From positions 1-25,037 of the IMG/VR virus record IMGVR_UViG_3300021961_000589: a stretch of 25,037 nucleotides of DNA. One strand, written 5' to 3'. Every line of letters starts with the position of its first letter. Within the stretch, counting starts at the first letter, position 1. The notes beneath the pieces are model-generated. The model had not been told where the DNA came from. It made no database searches and was given only the letters and a program-made list of their open reading frames with translations. Source of the DNA: a virus. Shown one piece after another: positions 13,824-20,591 of the stretch. The position numbers and the translations under genes are program-made.

Positions 13824-13841
13824 AGATTCTCCTCATTTTTG

Positions 13842-14123
13842 TTACCACTCTCTTGGCATTTTTGTTTTATGAGTTCGAGCTAGAGTATTTCCTGGCACTT
13901 TTTCTCTAATACGCCCGATTATCTCCCTTTCAAATCTTGCGTCTGGCTGCCCTGCGCTTGGAACATTCATACGCATACCATCACCGAAAACTGGTAGACT
14001 ATCAACAGAATGATAAGTCTGTAGATGAGGATTTAATTCTTTGAATTCGTCCAACTTCTTATAGCTAAACGTATATTCTTCGATTTCGTTTGTTTCTGTA
14101 TTGATAAATTGATATGTGGGCAT
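13842..14123 (-). CDS. FmdB-like small conserved phage protein lacking zinc ligands
   Basis: 93 residues. The start MPTYQF resembles the MPxYxF/Y opening of FmdB-type zinc-ribbon proteins, but there are no cysteines, so it cannot form that ribbon. The C-terminal third is basic and ends THKTKMPREW. Proteins of this plan are conserved in T4-like cyanophages (recalled) with no known function. No clear ribosome site precedes the start, which lies 3 nt after the oxygenase stop, so reinitiation is likely. Confidence 0.7.
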   Translation of the reverse strand: MPTYQFINTETNEIEEYTFSYKKLDEFKELNPHLQTYHSVDSLPVFGDGMRMNVPSAGQPDARFEREIIGRIREKVPGNTLARTHKTKMPREW

Positions 14124-14125
14124 TT

Positions 14126-14707
14126 TTATAAATTAAATACGATTGAAATTCTAGGTTCATCAGATTCGTTTGGTGCAACTTCATGATACAACCAACCAGG
14201 CCACATAAGAAGAAGCCCAGGGTACGGTGTGTAATCGAAATGAGACATTGCATACCAATTATTGGGATCTTTGACATGAAAGAAATAATCAAAGAAGTCT
14301 CTAAATGGTTGATTCGGCATAAAACGAATCTTGGAAGATCCTGGGGGTGTCTGTAGATAAAAAATACCTGATATCGTACACTGTGAATGTAGGTGTTTTG
14401 GGTGATTACTACCCTTCAAAAAAGAATTCAGGAAGAAATATGGATTCAATTTGATGGGTGTCGGATCAAATCCTTGTATTTCTAAAAATTCTATACCTTT
14501 TGAGATAATAAATTCGGTGAATGGTTTGAATTCAGGATTTTTAGTAAGATCCAACCCTGTGCCATGTGTTGTTCGCCCATTATAATAAAAATCGGGATTT
14601 GATGGTTGTGTTTCAAAAAATCTTTTGACAATCGGTAACATTTTATCCGACCAATTAAAATGATCTTCTCGTGCAACCACTGAAGGGAAAAAATTATCAA
14701 GTATCAT
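14126..14707 (-). CDS. 2OG-Fe(II) oxygenase
   Basis: 193 residues with the double-stranded beta-helix signature of the phage 2OG-Fe(II) oxygenase family (TIGR02466-like): HPKHLHSQ with His105-x-His107, then SGIFYL, KIRFMPNQP, PGLLLMWPGWLYHEVAPN (His175 as distal iron ligand) and Arg186 in EPRISIVFN as the 2-oxoglutarate anchor. Such enzymes hydroxylate proteins or nucleic-acid bases; the substrate here is unknown. The 3' end abuts the FmdB-like gene and the 5' end overlaps the MazG-like gene by 4 nt. Confidence 0.85.
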   Translation of the reverse strand: MILDNFFPSVVAREDHFNWSDKMLPIVKRFFETQPSNPDFYYNGRTTHGTGLDLTKNPEFKPFTEFIISKGIEFLEIQGFDPTPIKLNPYFFLNSFLKGSNHPKHLHSQCTISGIFYLQTPPGSSKIRFMPNQPFRDFFDYFFHVKDPNNWYAMSHFDYTPYPGLLLMWPGWLYHEVAPNESDEPRISIVFNL

Positions 14708-14973
14708 AATGTCTCAGGTAAAAAGATTTTAAGTTTTTCTCGTTTTGCTTGAACTGCATTTACTATTTCATCTTCAGAAATATTTATGTCAGTCTCATTA
14801 ATAAGAATGTCAATAAGTGCCAAAACATCCCCGATTTCGGTAATCAATGCTTGTTTATTTGTAATTCCATTCCAAGAATTATCAAGCCCGAAACGATAAA
14901 CTTTTGAAACAGCTTGTACAACTTCAGCGCATTCTTCCTGAAGAATTGCCATTACAGTATTTTTATCTCTCAT
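14704..14973 (-). CDS. MazG-like NTP pyrophosphohydrolase
   Basis: 89 residues, the size of a single MazG helical domain. Metal-binding EExxE at Glu13-Glu14-Glu17 (QEECAEVV) and ExxD at Glu46-Asp49 (TEIGDVLALID) are both present. MazG-type enzymes hydrolyse (d)NTPs to monophosphates and may lower ppGpp or noncanonical nucleotides during infection. The gene overlaps its neighbours by 4 and 11 nt. An internal CATAAATA (14788-14781) could be a late box for the oxygenase gene, but this is weak. Confidence 0.78.
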   Translation of the reverse strand: MRDKNTVMAILQEECAEVVQAVSKVYRFGLDNSWNGITNKQALITEIGDVLALIDILINETDINISEDEIVNAVQAKREKLKIFLPETL

Positions 14974-15514
14974 ACTTTACTCCATACCATTCAGGAACCG
15001 GTCGGTTTTTCCAAGATGCAAGATGTGTTTTGTTGCGATTGTAATAGTTACGATAAGATGCTAGAGAATCACCTGGCACTTTTACATCATCAGGCATTGC
15101 CGGCGTAGGACCGTAAAACTCACTGCTCACAATATTAATCGGTGGCAAATACAATGCTTCAGACATTCTTTTCTCTACAGCATGAATTTTACCATAACGA
15201 TAAGTGTATTCTTTACACAAATAAAACCACATCTGGTATAGCCAGATATAGTTTTCACGATTGGAACGAGTCCATACGGCTGAAGGATGATTGATATGAG
15301 ACGCCTTCATCATAATCGTATCATTCTCACCTTCAAGCCGCCACCGTTTGATGGAGCGCCCGTTGGCAGTCTTATCAAGATACGGTACGCCATCAAGTAA
15401 ACGGTGTGCAGTGGACATAAGTTGGGAATATTCGATAATCATTTTTATGGTATGCTTATCGTTATGCATTTCAGCGCAAATTTGTGGATCATGATGTAGA
15501 TAGAAAATGTTCAC
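14963..15514 (-). CDS. Conserved phage protein of unknown function (HHDP/HNDKH family)
   Basis: 183 residues. Conserved-looking blocks: MNIFYLHHDPQICAEMHNDK, IIEYSQLMSTAHRLLDG, INHPSAVWTRSNRENYIWLY, EYTYRYGKIHAVE and PAMPDDVKVP. The His/Asp-rich N-terminus and aromatic helices suggest a helical enzyme. I recall the family as common in aquatic myoviruses without a known role. The gene overlaps both the MazG-like and the glycosyltransferase genes. Confidence 0.75.
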   Translation of the reverse strand: MNIFYLHHDPQICAEMHNDKHTIKMIIEYSQLMSTAHRLLDGVPYLDKTANGRSIKRWRLEGENDTIMMKASHINHPSAVWTRSNRENYIWLYQMWFYLCKEYTYRYGKIHAVEKRMSEALYLPPINIVSSEFYGPTPAMPDDVKVPGDSLASYRNYYNRNKTHLASWKNRPVPEWYGVKYER

Positions 15515-16311
15515 GGTACGATATAGCCCTTTTCTTTGAGGTTTTCGATGTTCATTTCAAAATAAGGATACAACACATGATGGGGTACTGGCAAGATATT
15601 ATCGACTATTTCTTGAATATTATCCGGCCAACGAGCTTCCAAATCATAAGTTTTCCATTTGTATTCCCAGACTTTCCACGACAGCCCTCTATAATTATGT
15701 GAACGGTTTTGTTCATCACAACGAGAATTATCTGGTTGTGGTCTTTTTGCCAAATGTAGAGTGGGATTCCAAACTCTACCATGAGCATAATCGTTGATTG
15801 ATGATCGTTCTGGTAGATATTTAATAGCTCTTAGAAAATAATCACCTTCACCAAAACCATAGTGAAATCTTTCATCCCAAAGCCCAATGCGTTTCACTGC
15901 TTCTGGTGTATATGAACAGACCATATCACCTGCATCATCAGCATAAAAGTCAAAGTTCTTATGTATTTTCAAAAGTTGAAAAATCCAATCGAAATTCCAT
16001 ACCGTATCATCTTGTGCTGTAACAACAATGTCTGCATCAGGGTTTGTTAAACTTTTAAAGCCATGAATAATTGCTGTATTCCACATGCGGGCTAACATGG
16101 CAGTTGCAAAGTCTGGCGTGCCTCGATTGTGAATTACATTCACATGTTGTTCAAAAACCGGATCGATTTTAAAGTTTGTATGATTATTGATAATGTTAAC
16201 ATGCAAGTCAATATCAACAAGTGGTCTATTGAACACTTGGAACAAAGATGCAAGATTATTGCTTAGAGCTTTTTCATCTTGCCATGTAACAATAAAAACT
16301 TTTATTTTCAT
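15511..16311 (-). CDS. GT-A fold glycosyltransferase (family 2-like)
   Basis: 266 residues. KIKVFIVTW opens a Rossmann-like fold; INNHTN (41-46) and the TAQDD segment with Asp101-Asp102 correspond to the nucleotide-sugar and metal site; GLWDERFHYGFGEGDYFLRA (143-162) resembles the acceptor-side motif of GT2 enzymes. The C-terminus adds a Trp-rich helical part. It may glycosylate phage DNA, a virion protein or host surface sugar; the substrate cannot be read from sequence. Overlaps of 4 nt with both neighbours place it inside a long operon. Confidence 0.78.
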   Translation of the reverse strand: MKIKVFIVTWQDEKALSNNLASLFQVFNRPLVDIDLHVNIINNHTNFKIDPVFEQHVNVIHNRGTPDFATAMLARMWNTAIIHGFKSLTNPDADIVVTAQDDTVWNFDWIFQLLKIHKNFDFYADDAGDMVCSYTPEAVKRIGLWDERFHYGFGEGDYFLRAIKYLPERSSINDYAHGRVWNPTLHLAKRPQPDNSRCDEQNRSHNYRGLSWKVWEYKWKTYDLEARWPDNIQEIVDNILPVPHHVLYPYFEMNIENLKEKGYIVP

Positions 16312-16583
16312 AGCGAACGGGCTTGAAATCCTTCTGCGGGAATAGTTGGATGAACAATTTGATTACTCATAATCTTATGTTTTTCAAGTGGTTCCAATGA
16401 TACGCCATCAAGTTTAATTGTTGGGGCAAATGTAAGTTCAACTTCGTTACCAATATTAAAACCACATGCGTTAAGAAAGTCCTGAAAGTTTTGAACAACT
16501 CTACGAAGCTCAAGAGTTTCAAGATTCATTTCGATAGTGACATTATCGTCTCGAACCAGTTTAAATGTAAATTGTTTTTTCAT
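16308..16583 (-). CDS. Small hypothetical protein
   Basis: 91 residues, with a beta-strand start (KKQFTFKLVRDDNVTIEMN) followed by a helix (LELRRVVQNFQDFLNACGF). No family is recognised. It overlaps the glycosyltransferase start by 4 nt, and its own start overlaps the stop of the next upstream gene, so it is part of the operon and most likely real. Confidence 0.65.
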   Translation of the reverse strand: MKKQFTFKLVRDDNVTIEMNLETLELRRVVQNFQDFLNACGFNIGNEVELTFAPTIKLDGVSLEPLEKHKIMSNQIVHPTIPAEGFQARSL

Positions 16584-16900
16584 TATTTGTCTCCAAATGA
16601 AGGAATATTCAATTCAACACCACCTGAAAGTGGAGCTTTAATATTAGTATCTTCTTTCTTAATAGGCTTAGGAAACTTCTTTGCGATATCCTCCGCTTTC
16701 ACTGTTTGAAGCACAAACTGTTGAAAGTTTGAATAGTCATCTGTGATTGTGATAGTTCGTGGTGACCCAGCCTCAAGTGTTGAGAAATACAGAACACAAC
16801 CTCCGGCTACCAATGGCGCAATCTCAATGACATTATCAAGATTGATAATGATTTTGCATTTTTTAGGTGCAAGTGAATTTACTTCGACAAACATTGTCAT
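16583..16900 (-). CDS. Small hypothetical protein, FlbD-like N-terminus
   Basis: 105 residues with AGAGGT 4 nt before the ATG; a second in-frame ATG is two codons later. The first 60 residues are beta-rich (KKCKIIINLDNVIEIAPL, TITITDDYSNFQQFV) and faintly recall small FlbD-like beta proteins, but not enough to assign a function. The C-terminal 40 residues are K/P-rich and probably flexible. First gene of a tightly overlapping run that continues to the MazG-like gene. Confidence 0.65.
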   Translation of the reverse strand: MTMFVEVNSLAPKKCKIIINLDNVIEIAPLVAGGCVLYFSTLEAGSPRTITITDDYSNFQQFVLQTVKAEDIAKKFPKPIKKEDTNIKAPLSGGVELNIPSFGDK

Positions 16901-16919
16901 AATTACCTCTTTTTAAAAA

Positions 16920-17057
16920 TCATGTAAATAAAAAATATAACACTAGTAGTATAACAAATAAAAACGCCGAAGTAAAGGCAAATACCTTAATTCTTCGGCG
17001 TTTTTCCAGTTCTCTTTCTATTTTTTCCAGCTCAAAGTATAATTCAATGTTGTTCAT
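16920..17057 (-). CDS. Possible 45-residue membrane protein overlapping a strong hairpin
   Basis: The frame MNNIELYFELEKIERELEKR, then a basic turn and a 20-residue hydrophobic span (VFAFTSAFLFVILLVLYFLF), then stop. This is a plausible single-span protein with a charged coiled-coil head. Against it, the ribosome site is poor, and a 12-bp terminator-like stem lies within the frame, so the hydrophobic stretch may just reflect T-rich terminator sequence. It sits in a gap that has no other gene on either strand. Confidence 0.4.
   Translation of the reverse strand: MNNIELYFELEKIERELEKRRRIKVFAFTSAFLFVILLVLYFLFT
16961..17004. terminator. Strong inverted repeat, terminator-like on both strands
   Basis: A 12-bp perfect stem (AAAACGCCGAAG with CTTCGGCGTTTT) with a 20-nt loop that contains a further AAGG/CCTT pairing. 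T-runs flank both arms, as for a bidirectional rho-independent terminator. It separates the 17089-17542 gene group from the 16900 operon. Confidence 0.65.
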
Positions 17058-17088
17058 AACAAAAGCCAAAAGTTAAAGACTATATTAT

Positions 17089-17184
17089 TTAGTACCACCC
17101 ACGGTTGTATGTATTGTTACGGTATTCATAAATGTCATCGGACATATCACACAGAAAAGCCCAGATTTTTTTGATTATGGCCAT
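17089..17184 (-). CDS. 31-residue conserved-type phage peptide
   Basis: A short frame MAIIKKIWAFLCDMSDDIYE followed by YRNNTYNRGWY and stop, with AGGGA 8 nt upstream. Short proteins ending in YR...RxGWY/RGYY are recalled from T4-like cyanophages. Its start lies 10 nt inside the end of the next upstream gene, which supports coupled translation. Function unknown. Confidence 0.6.
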   Translation of the reverse strand: MAIIKKIWAFLCDMSDDIYEYRNNTYNRGWY

Positions 17185-17339
17185 TGTTTGTTCCCTATAG
17201 TTCTTTGGTATTGAGTTTCCAATCTCTCTACGTCAGAGTGTGTTTTGGGTCTTTTGGACTCAATGTACTTCTGCATAGATGAACCATGTTTTTCTTGTAA
17301 TTTGCTAAGTACAAATTTGTAAAGTAAAGATGGTAACAT
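17175..17339 (-). CDS. 54-residue conserved-type phage protein
   Basis: Frame MLPSLLYKFVLSKLQEKHGS, then SMQKYIESKRPKTHSDVERL and a Gln-rich end. An N-terminal hydrophobic helix is followed by a charged segment whose THSDVERLExQYxR pattern is recalled from small cyanophage proteins. The ATG overlaps the stop of the 67-residue gene upstream (TAATG), so translation is coupled. Function unknown. Confidence 0.6.
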   Translation of the reverse strand: MLPSLLYKFVLSKLQEKHGSSMQKYIESKRPKTHSDVERLETQYQRTIGNKQWP

Positions 17340-17542
17340 TATTTTGTTTTTGACTTCAATAATGTGTCAGTGAAAACAGACATAACATCATTACCAGTTT
17401 TTACAATTTGTTTCGTGAAAGCTCTCTGTGCCTCAATAAAAGAGAAAAGAGGCGCTTTCAAGTTCTCATCAGTAATAAACGTGGTGACAAAATACTTCTT
17501 TGAGTCTTGAACGGTGTCAATAAAGCGGTCGGCTGCAAACAT
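17339..17542 (-). CDS. Conserved-type small helical phage protein
   Basis: 67 residues: FAADRFIDTVQDSKKYFVTT, then ENLKAPLFSFIEAQRAFTKQ and a helical end, SVFTDTLLKSKTK. It is phasin-like in overall look (amphipathic helices, no Cys), and similar proteins are recalled in T4-like cyanophages. The ATG has AAGGAG upstream, and a CTAAATA late-like box lies about 33 nt further up. Role unknown. Confidence 0.7.
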   Translation of the reverse strand: MFAADRFIDTVQDSKKYFVTTFITDENLKAPLFSFIEAQRAFTKQIVKTGNDVMSVFTDTLLKSKTK

Positions 17543-17574
17543 AATATTCTCCTTAAAATTAGTAGTAACTCTAA

Positions 17575-17581
17575 TATTTAG
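17575..17581 (-). promoter_or_regulatory. Candidate late-type promoter box CTAAATA
   Basis: Minus-strand ACTAAATATTAG upstream of the 67-residue gene, the same core as the box upstream of gp32. Confidence 0.35.
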
Positions 17582-17615
17582 TAAAATTTATGCTGCAAAC
17601 GCAAAACTTTTTGAC

Positions 17616-17623
17616 TATAAATA
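17616..17623 (+). promoter_or_regulatory. T4-type late promoter (perfect TATAAATA)
   Basis: An exact TATAAATA on the plus strand, the only consensus late box noticed in the window. Transcription would begin 6-7 nt downstream, near 17629. It faces the GIY-YIG gene. A 6-bp hairpin (GTGGGT 17627-17632 with ACCCAC 17651-17656) would form at the very 5' end of the transcript. Confidence 0.75.
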
Positions 17624-17689
17624 ACTGTGGGTCGCCAGATTGCCGTCTGCACCCACTCTAACACTGAACAGAAAACAAGGAGTGCCAGC

Positions 17690-18130
17690 CTGACTATCTA
17701 TAACGACAATTCTTTAGTATTACCTTATGTTTACCGTTGTACCGAAAGAGAAACAGGTAGATTTTACATAGGTTATCGTTTTAAAAACAAGGTTCCAGCA
17801 AAGGACGATTTGGGCATTCACTATTTCACCTCAAATGAATATGTCAAAAACAATTTTGATAAATTTGACTTTGAAATCATAAAAGAATTTCCAGATAGAA
17901 AGAGTGCTTTTGAGTATGAAACGCAATTGATCAAAGAGACCAAATGCGAAAATCAGATAAATGCTAATAAACACAATAAAGCAAAACGCCCATATCAAAA
18001 AAAGCAAATTTATCTATATTGTATATACCCAGGTTGCGGAAAATACATCAATTCTTCAATCAAACGATTTTGTTGCAAAACTCATGCGGCATCTTATTCT
18101 GCGAAGAAAAGGTATAGTCAAAAAACATAA
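17690..18130 (+). CDS. GIY-YIG homing-type endonuclease with C-terminal zinc finger
   Basis: 146 residues if started at CTG 17690, which has AAGGAG at 7 nt. The GTG at 17627 is in frame but lies at the predicted transcript start, so it is unlikely. GIY-YIG motif: YVYRCTE then GRFYIGYR, with the helix block YFTSNEYVKNNFDKFDFEII and the catalytic-type Glu in AFEYETQLIKE. The C-terminus is basic and has CIYPGC and CCKTH, a likely zinc finger for DNA binding. It is a free-standing selfish nuclease of the T4 Seg type. It runs opposite to all neighbours, carries its own late promoter and overlaps the convergent 83-residue gene by 13 nt, all signs of insertion. Confidence 0.82.
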   Translation: MTIYNDNSLVLPYVYRCTERETGRFYIGYRFKNKVPAKDDLGIHYFTSNEYVKNNFDKFDFEIIKEFPDRKSAFEYETQLIKETKCENQINANKHNKAKRPYQKKQIYLYCIYPGCGKYINSSIKRFCCKTHAASYSAKKRYSQKT

Positions 18131-18369
18131 GTTTTTTGCAAGTATGCCTTAGCCGAGGACAAAGATGTAAATTTAGTACCGTCGATAAAAATAGACTTAG
18201 GGCTGTACACCAAAACTTGCCCGTTTTTCATGGTCAGTTTGTAGTGCTGCACACCTTTTTTGTCTTTTTCTTTGGTTCTAAACTCATCAAATTTGTGTAC
18301 CAGATTACCCCACATGAGAGTTTCGCACAATTCTTCACAGACTAGAGACCGATGGTATGCAGCATTCAT
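18118..18369 (-). CDS. Small hypothetical protein downstream of an early promoter
   Basis: 83 residues. The helical N-terminus (YHRSLVCEELCETLMWGNLV) is followed by a beta part (GVQHYKLTMKNGQVLVYSPK). The ATG at 18369 is preceded by AAGGA, and a strong sigma70-type promoter lies about 30 nt upstream. No family is recognised. The last codons overlap the end of the GIY-YIG gene on the other strand. Confidence 0.65.
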   Translation of the reverse strand: MNAAYHRSLVCEELCETLMWGNLVHKFDEFRTKEKDKKGVQHYKLTMKNGQVLVYSPKSIFIDGTKFTSLSSAKAYLQKTYVF

Positions 18370-18399
18370 AATAAAATCCTTTTCTCACAGTATATCATT

Positions 18400-18428
18400 A
18401 TTATAGCACAAACTTGCCTCTTTGGCAA
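18400..18428 (-). promoter_or_regulatory. Sigma70-type early promoter (TTGCCA-N17-TATAAT)
   Basis: -35 TTGCCA at 18428-18423, 17-nt spacer, -10 TATAAT at 18405-18400, minus strand, in a 77-nt gap. Same boxes as the promoters at 20984 and 22827. Confidence 0.85.
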
Positions 18429-18446
18429 CCACCGAGTGTTGTTTTT

Positions 18447-18644
18447 TTACAACGTATTGATATACTTCTTAAAGCGGTCCCATTCGGTAGGCTTCATGAA
18501 CAATTCAACTTTGGTGCTATGACAATCGGGAAAGTTTGCGTTCAATGTACGAACCTCAAGCGTGACCTTCTTAATATCACGAATGGGTTCTACCGTCAAA
18601 TAATATGAATACTGGTGAAAAGGATCGGAAAATTCATATCTCAT
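18447..18644 (-). CDS. Small hypothetical protein coupled to AAA+ gene
   Basis: 65 residues, predicted beta-rich (YSYYLTVEPIRDIKKVTLEV) with a C-terminal helix (KPTEWDRFKKYINTL). It overlaps the AAA+ gene stop by 4 nt (ATGA), so the two are translated together. No family is recognised; the partner may be the ATPase. Confidence 0.6.
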   Translation of the reverse strand: MRYEFSDPFHQYSYYLTVEPIRDIKKVTLEVRTLNANFPDCHSTKVELFMKPTEWDRFKKYINTL

Positions 18645-19804
18645 ACAAACCCCATCTTTCTAGTAACAGGTTTAACACTATTGGTATTCTGTTCAAAAAA
18701 TACGTCTGCAATGCTCCATTTTTCTTTGTCGCCTTTGAGTTTGACACCAGACTTGTTTGCAAGCAACTTAGCTTCGTCCAGTGTAAGCTCACGGAATGTC
18801 AGAATGTCATAGCAACGCCCAGGGCGAACAAGGGCAGGATCAATCTCTTTGATTGAGTTTAGATTGGTCGAGAACACAAGCTTTTTGTTACGTGTTGTAA
18901 CAAGCCCATCACCAACATTCAGAAACTTGTGCATCATCGTATTACCATCTTCACGAGGCTTCAAAAACATATCAGCATCTTCAAGTACGAATACTGATTT
19001 ATCACCCTCGATAAACGATGCAAAGACATAATCCTTTTCAAGAATATTTGCATCATAAGAGACCAGAGCGGATGCCTTGCAGTGTTGTAGAAGCCCACGA
19101 ATGAAAGTTGTTTTGCCTGTTCCAGGCGGTCCAATCAGCAGTAGGATCGATGCTGAAGAATTCATGAAGGATTCATAGTATTCTTCAAGAGATTGATCCT
19201 GTAGAAAAGGATACATCTCTTTGATAGGCATACGATCGGGGCGCAGAGGAATTTCAATTGATTGCCCGTCAGGGCTATAAACCCATTCTACACCATTCGA
19301 TATGGCATCAAAGCTGTTTAGAACTTTTTCTTTATACTTTTGAATAAAGTCGAAATCTCCTACAAGTTCAATCGAAACGTGTGTTGAGTGAACATTGTAT
19401 TCTAGAAACGATAGACTATTGTCTTCGAAAATAAAACCTCTTGATTCGGAAACTTCAACACGACGTAATACGTCCGATGTATTATCTTCAATCAAACTTG
19501 CGATAAACTTTTTCCAATTATTTTTAGTTGCATGAACATCCACAATTTCATGCAGGCTCTCCATATTTTTCGATACACGATCCGATATGAGCTTGCAAGT
19601 AAGCATATCGGTAAGATCGGTTGCACCAAGGAAAATATCGGAATCAACTTTATTCATAGCATCATACCTCACGACTGTTTTTTTCATTATTCTACGATTT
19701 CTAACTTTAGCGATTATCTTCCTAGACCTCTTAATACGAATAAGGTCTTTATATTTTCCATCGAAAGATATTTTAAGTCTATCAATTCGAAAATTTGGAA
19801 TCAT
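18641..19804 (-). CDS. BCS1-like AAA+ ATPase
   Basis: 387 residues. The basic N-terminal 50 and a mixed domain up to about 190 are of unknown fold. The AAA+ core has Walker A GPPGTGKT at 225-232, Walker B VFVLEDAD at 271-278, sensor-1 Asn314 (FSTN) and arginine-finger candidates Arg327 and Arg330 (VRPGRCY). The core resembles BCS1/FtsH-type remodellers, found in many T4-like aquatic phages. It would use ATP to unfold or move a protein partner; the substrate is unknown. The start overlaps the stop of the 39-residue gene upstream (TAATG). Confidence 0.85.
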   Translation of the reverse strand: MIPNFRIDRLKISFDGKYKDLIRIKRSRKIIAKVRNRRIMKKTVVRYDAMNKVDSDIFLGATDLTDMLTCKLISDRVSKNMESLHEIVDVHATKNNWKKFIASLIEDNTSDVLRRVEVSESRGFIFEDNSLSFLEYNVHSTHVSIELVGDFDFIQKYKEKVLNSFDAISNGVEWVYSPDGQSIEIPLRPDRMPIKEMYPFLQDQSLEEYYESFMNSSASILLLIGPPGTGKTTFIRGLLQHCKASALVSYDANILEKDYVFASFIEGDKSVFVLEDADMFLKPREDGNTMMHKFLNVGDGLVTTRNKKLVFSTNLNSIKEIDPALVRPGRCYDILTFRELTLDEAKLLANKSGVKLKGDKEKWSIADVFFEQNTNSVKPVTRKMGFV

Positions 19805-19923
19805 TATTCTTCAACAATCCAGGTTTTCCAATCTAACCTTTTAATACGGTCAAGGTTGTAGTTACGCATCATGCAATACTTCCATGCTTCAAGGTAGAAA
19901 GAAAATTCTTTGAGACTAGCCAT
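19804..19923 (-). CDS. 39-residue conserved-type phage protein
   Basis: Frame MASLKEFSFYLEAWKYCMMR then NYNLDRIKRLDWKTWIVEE, with GAGGTG 4-5 nt before the ATG. The stop overlaps the start of the AAA+ gene and the start overlaps the stop of the 95-residue gene. The LEAWKYCMxRNY pattern is recalled from short cyanophage proteins. Function unknown. Confidence 0.65.
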   Translation of the reverse strand: MASLKEFSFYLEAWKYCMMRNYNLDRIKRLDWKTWIVEE

Positions 19924-20203
19924 CAATCACCTCTTCAAATAGTTCATTAATTTTGGTGCGACATTCTACAACACCTCTATTGTAGCCGTTTAGATATGCT
20001 GCTGTCAAGTAATTCTTTATGTGTTGTTGGTAAAAATCATTTGCTATTTCTTGAATGTGTTTCCTTTCTTCTTTGGTTGTACCTTCGACATAGGGAAAGG
20101 AATAGCCACCGGGATCTTTTTCCTTTTCGATAAAATAATCCGACTTTAATAGTATGCAAAGCGCAGATATTAGATTTTCAGGATTATTTTTCACAGGTCC
20201 CAT
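19916..20203 (-). CDS. Small hypothetical helical protein
   Basis: 95 residues, mostly helical (ENLISALCILLKSDYF, HIQEIANDFYQQHIKNYLTA) with a central GGYSFPYVEG turn. No ribosome site of its own; the start lies inside the end of the 54-residue gene upstream, so translation is coupled. No family is recognised. Confidence 0.6.
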   Translation of the reverse strand: MGPVKNNPENLISALCILLKSDYFIEKEKDPGGYSFPYVEGTTKEERKHIQEIANDFYQQHIKNYLTAAYLNGYNRGVVECRTKINELFEEVIDG

Positions 20204-20355
20204 TCGTTCAAAGATTCTTTGACGGCAACATCAAACTTTTTGCCCTGTTCCACTTTTTCCATTACTGTTGCAATAAAAGGTACACTTAGATTTTGCTGTT
20301 TTGCAAACTCCACAATCTTCAGAAACCTTTCTGCTTCTTTCTTATAATTTTCCAT
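20191..20355 (-). CDS. 54-residue hypothetical helical protein
   Basis: Frame MENYKKEAERFLKIVEFAKQ, then QNLSVPFIATVMEKVEQGKK and FDVAVKESLNEWDL. Regular helix pattern, no Cys. It overlaps the downstream 95-residue gene by 13 nt and starts 1 nt after the stop of the 59-residue gene. The ribosome site is weak, so reinitiation from upstream is likely. Confidence 0.55.
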   Translation of the reverse strand: MENYKKEAERFLKIVEFAKQQNLSVPFIATVMEKVEQGKKFDVAVKESLNEWDL

Positions 20356-20356
20356 C

Positions 20357-20536
20357 TTACGTTTTTTTCAACTTGAATTTATTCAAAACGCTTGCAGCAT
20401 CATTATAGCTCGACATGTTTTGAATTTGTTTTTCGATTTTGTTGTCGACTTCGAGAGTGATTAGGTTAGAGATATAACCTTTGTCGACACGACGGACATT
20501 GAGTGTAAAAACGGTATCAAGATTAAAACGATTCAT
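20357..20536 (-). CDS. 59-residue hypothetical protein
   Basis: Frame MNRFNLDTVFTLNVRRVDKG, then YISNLITLEVDNKIEKQIQN and a Lys-rich end. Beta hairpin then helix by pattern. GGAG lies 6-7 nt before the ATG. It is the first gene of a chain of overlapping small genes leading to the AAA+ ATPase, and lies directly after the terminator of the winged-helix-like gene. Function unknown. Confidence 0.6.
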   Translation of the reverse strand: MNRFNLDTVFTLNVRRVDKGYISNLITLEVDNKIEKQIQNMSSYNDAASVLNKFKLKKT

Positions 20537-20555
20537 AATAACTCCAATAAAAAAG

Positions 20556-20574
20556 AGGGAGGTGTAACCTCCCT
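20556..20574 (-). terminator. Rho-independent terminator after the winged-helix-like gene
   Basis: An 8-bp perfect stem (AGGGAGGT with ACCTCCCT), 3-nt loop, then C and TTTTTT on the minus strand. Confidence 0.9.
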
Positions 20575-20591
20575 ATATAGGCACTATTTGA

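Noticed and set aside
14781-14788. CATAAATA inside the MazG-like gene as a late promoter
   Set aside because: The box is inside a coding region, 74 nt from the next start, and could arise by chance in AT-rich sequence; not strong enough to list as a promoter.
17627-17689. GTG at 17627 as the start of the GIY-YIG protein
   Set aside because: It lies at the predicted transcription start of the late promoter and inside a hairpin, with no ribosome site; AAGGAG near 17680 supports the later start.
18439-18453. GTTGT...ACAAC hairpin as a terminator after the 65-residue gene
   Set aside because: The stem is only 5 bp, the T-run is in the loop rather than after the stem, and it lies over the stop codon.
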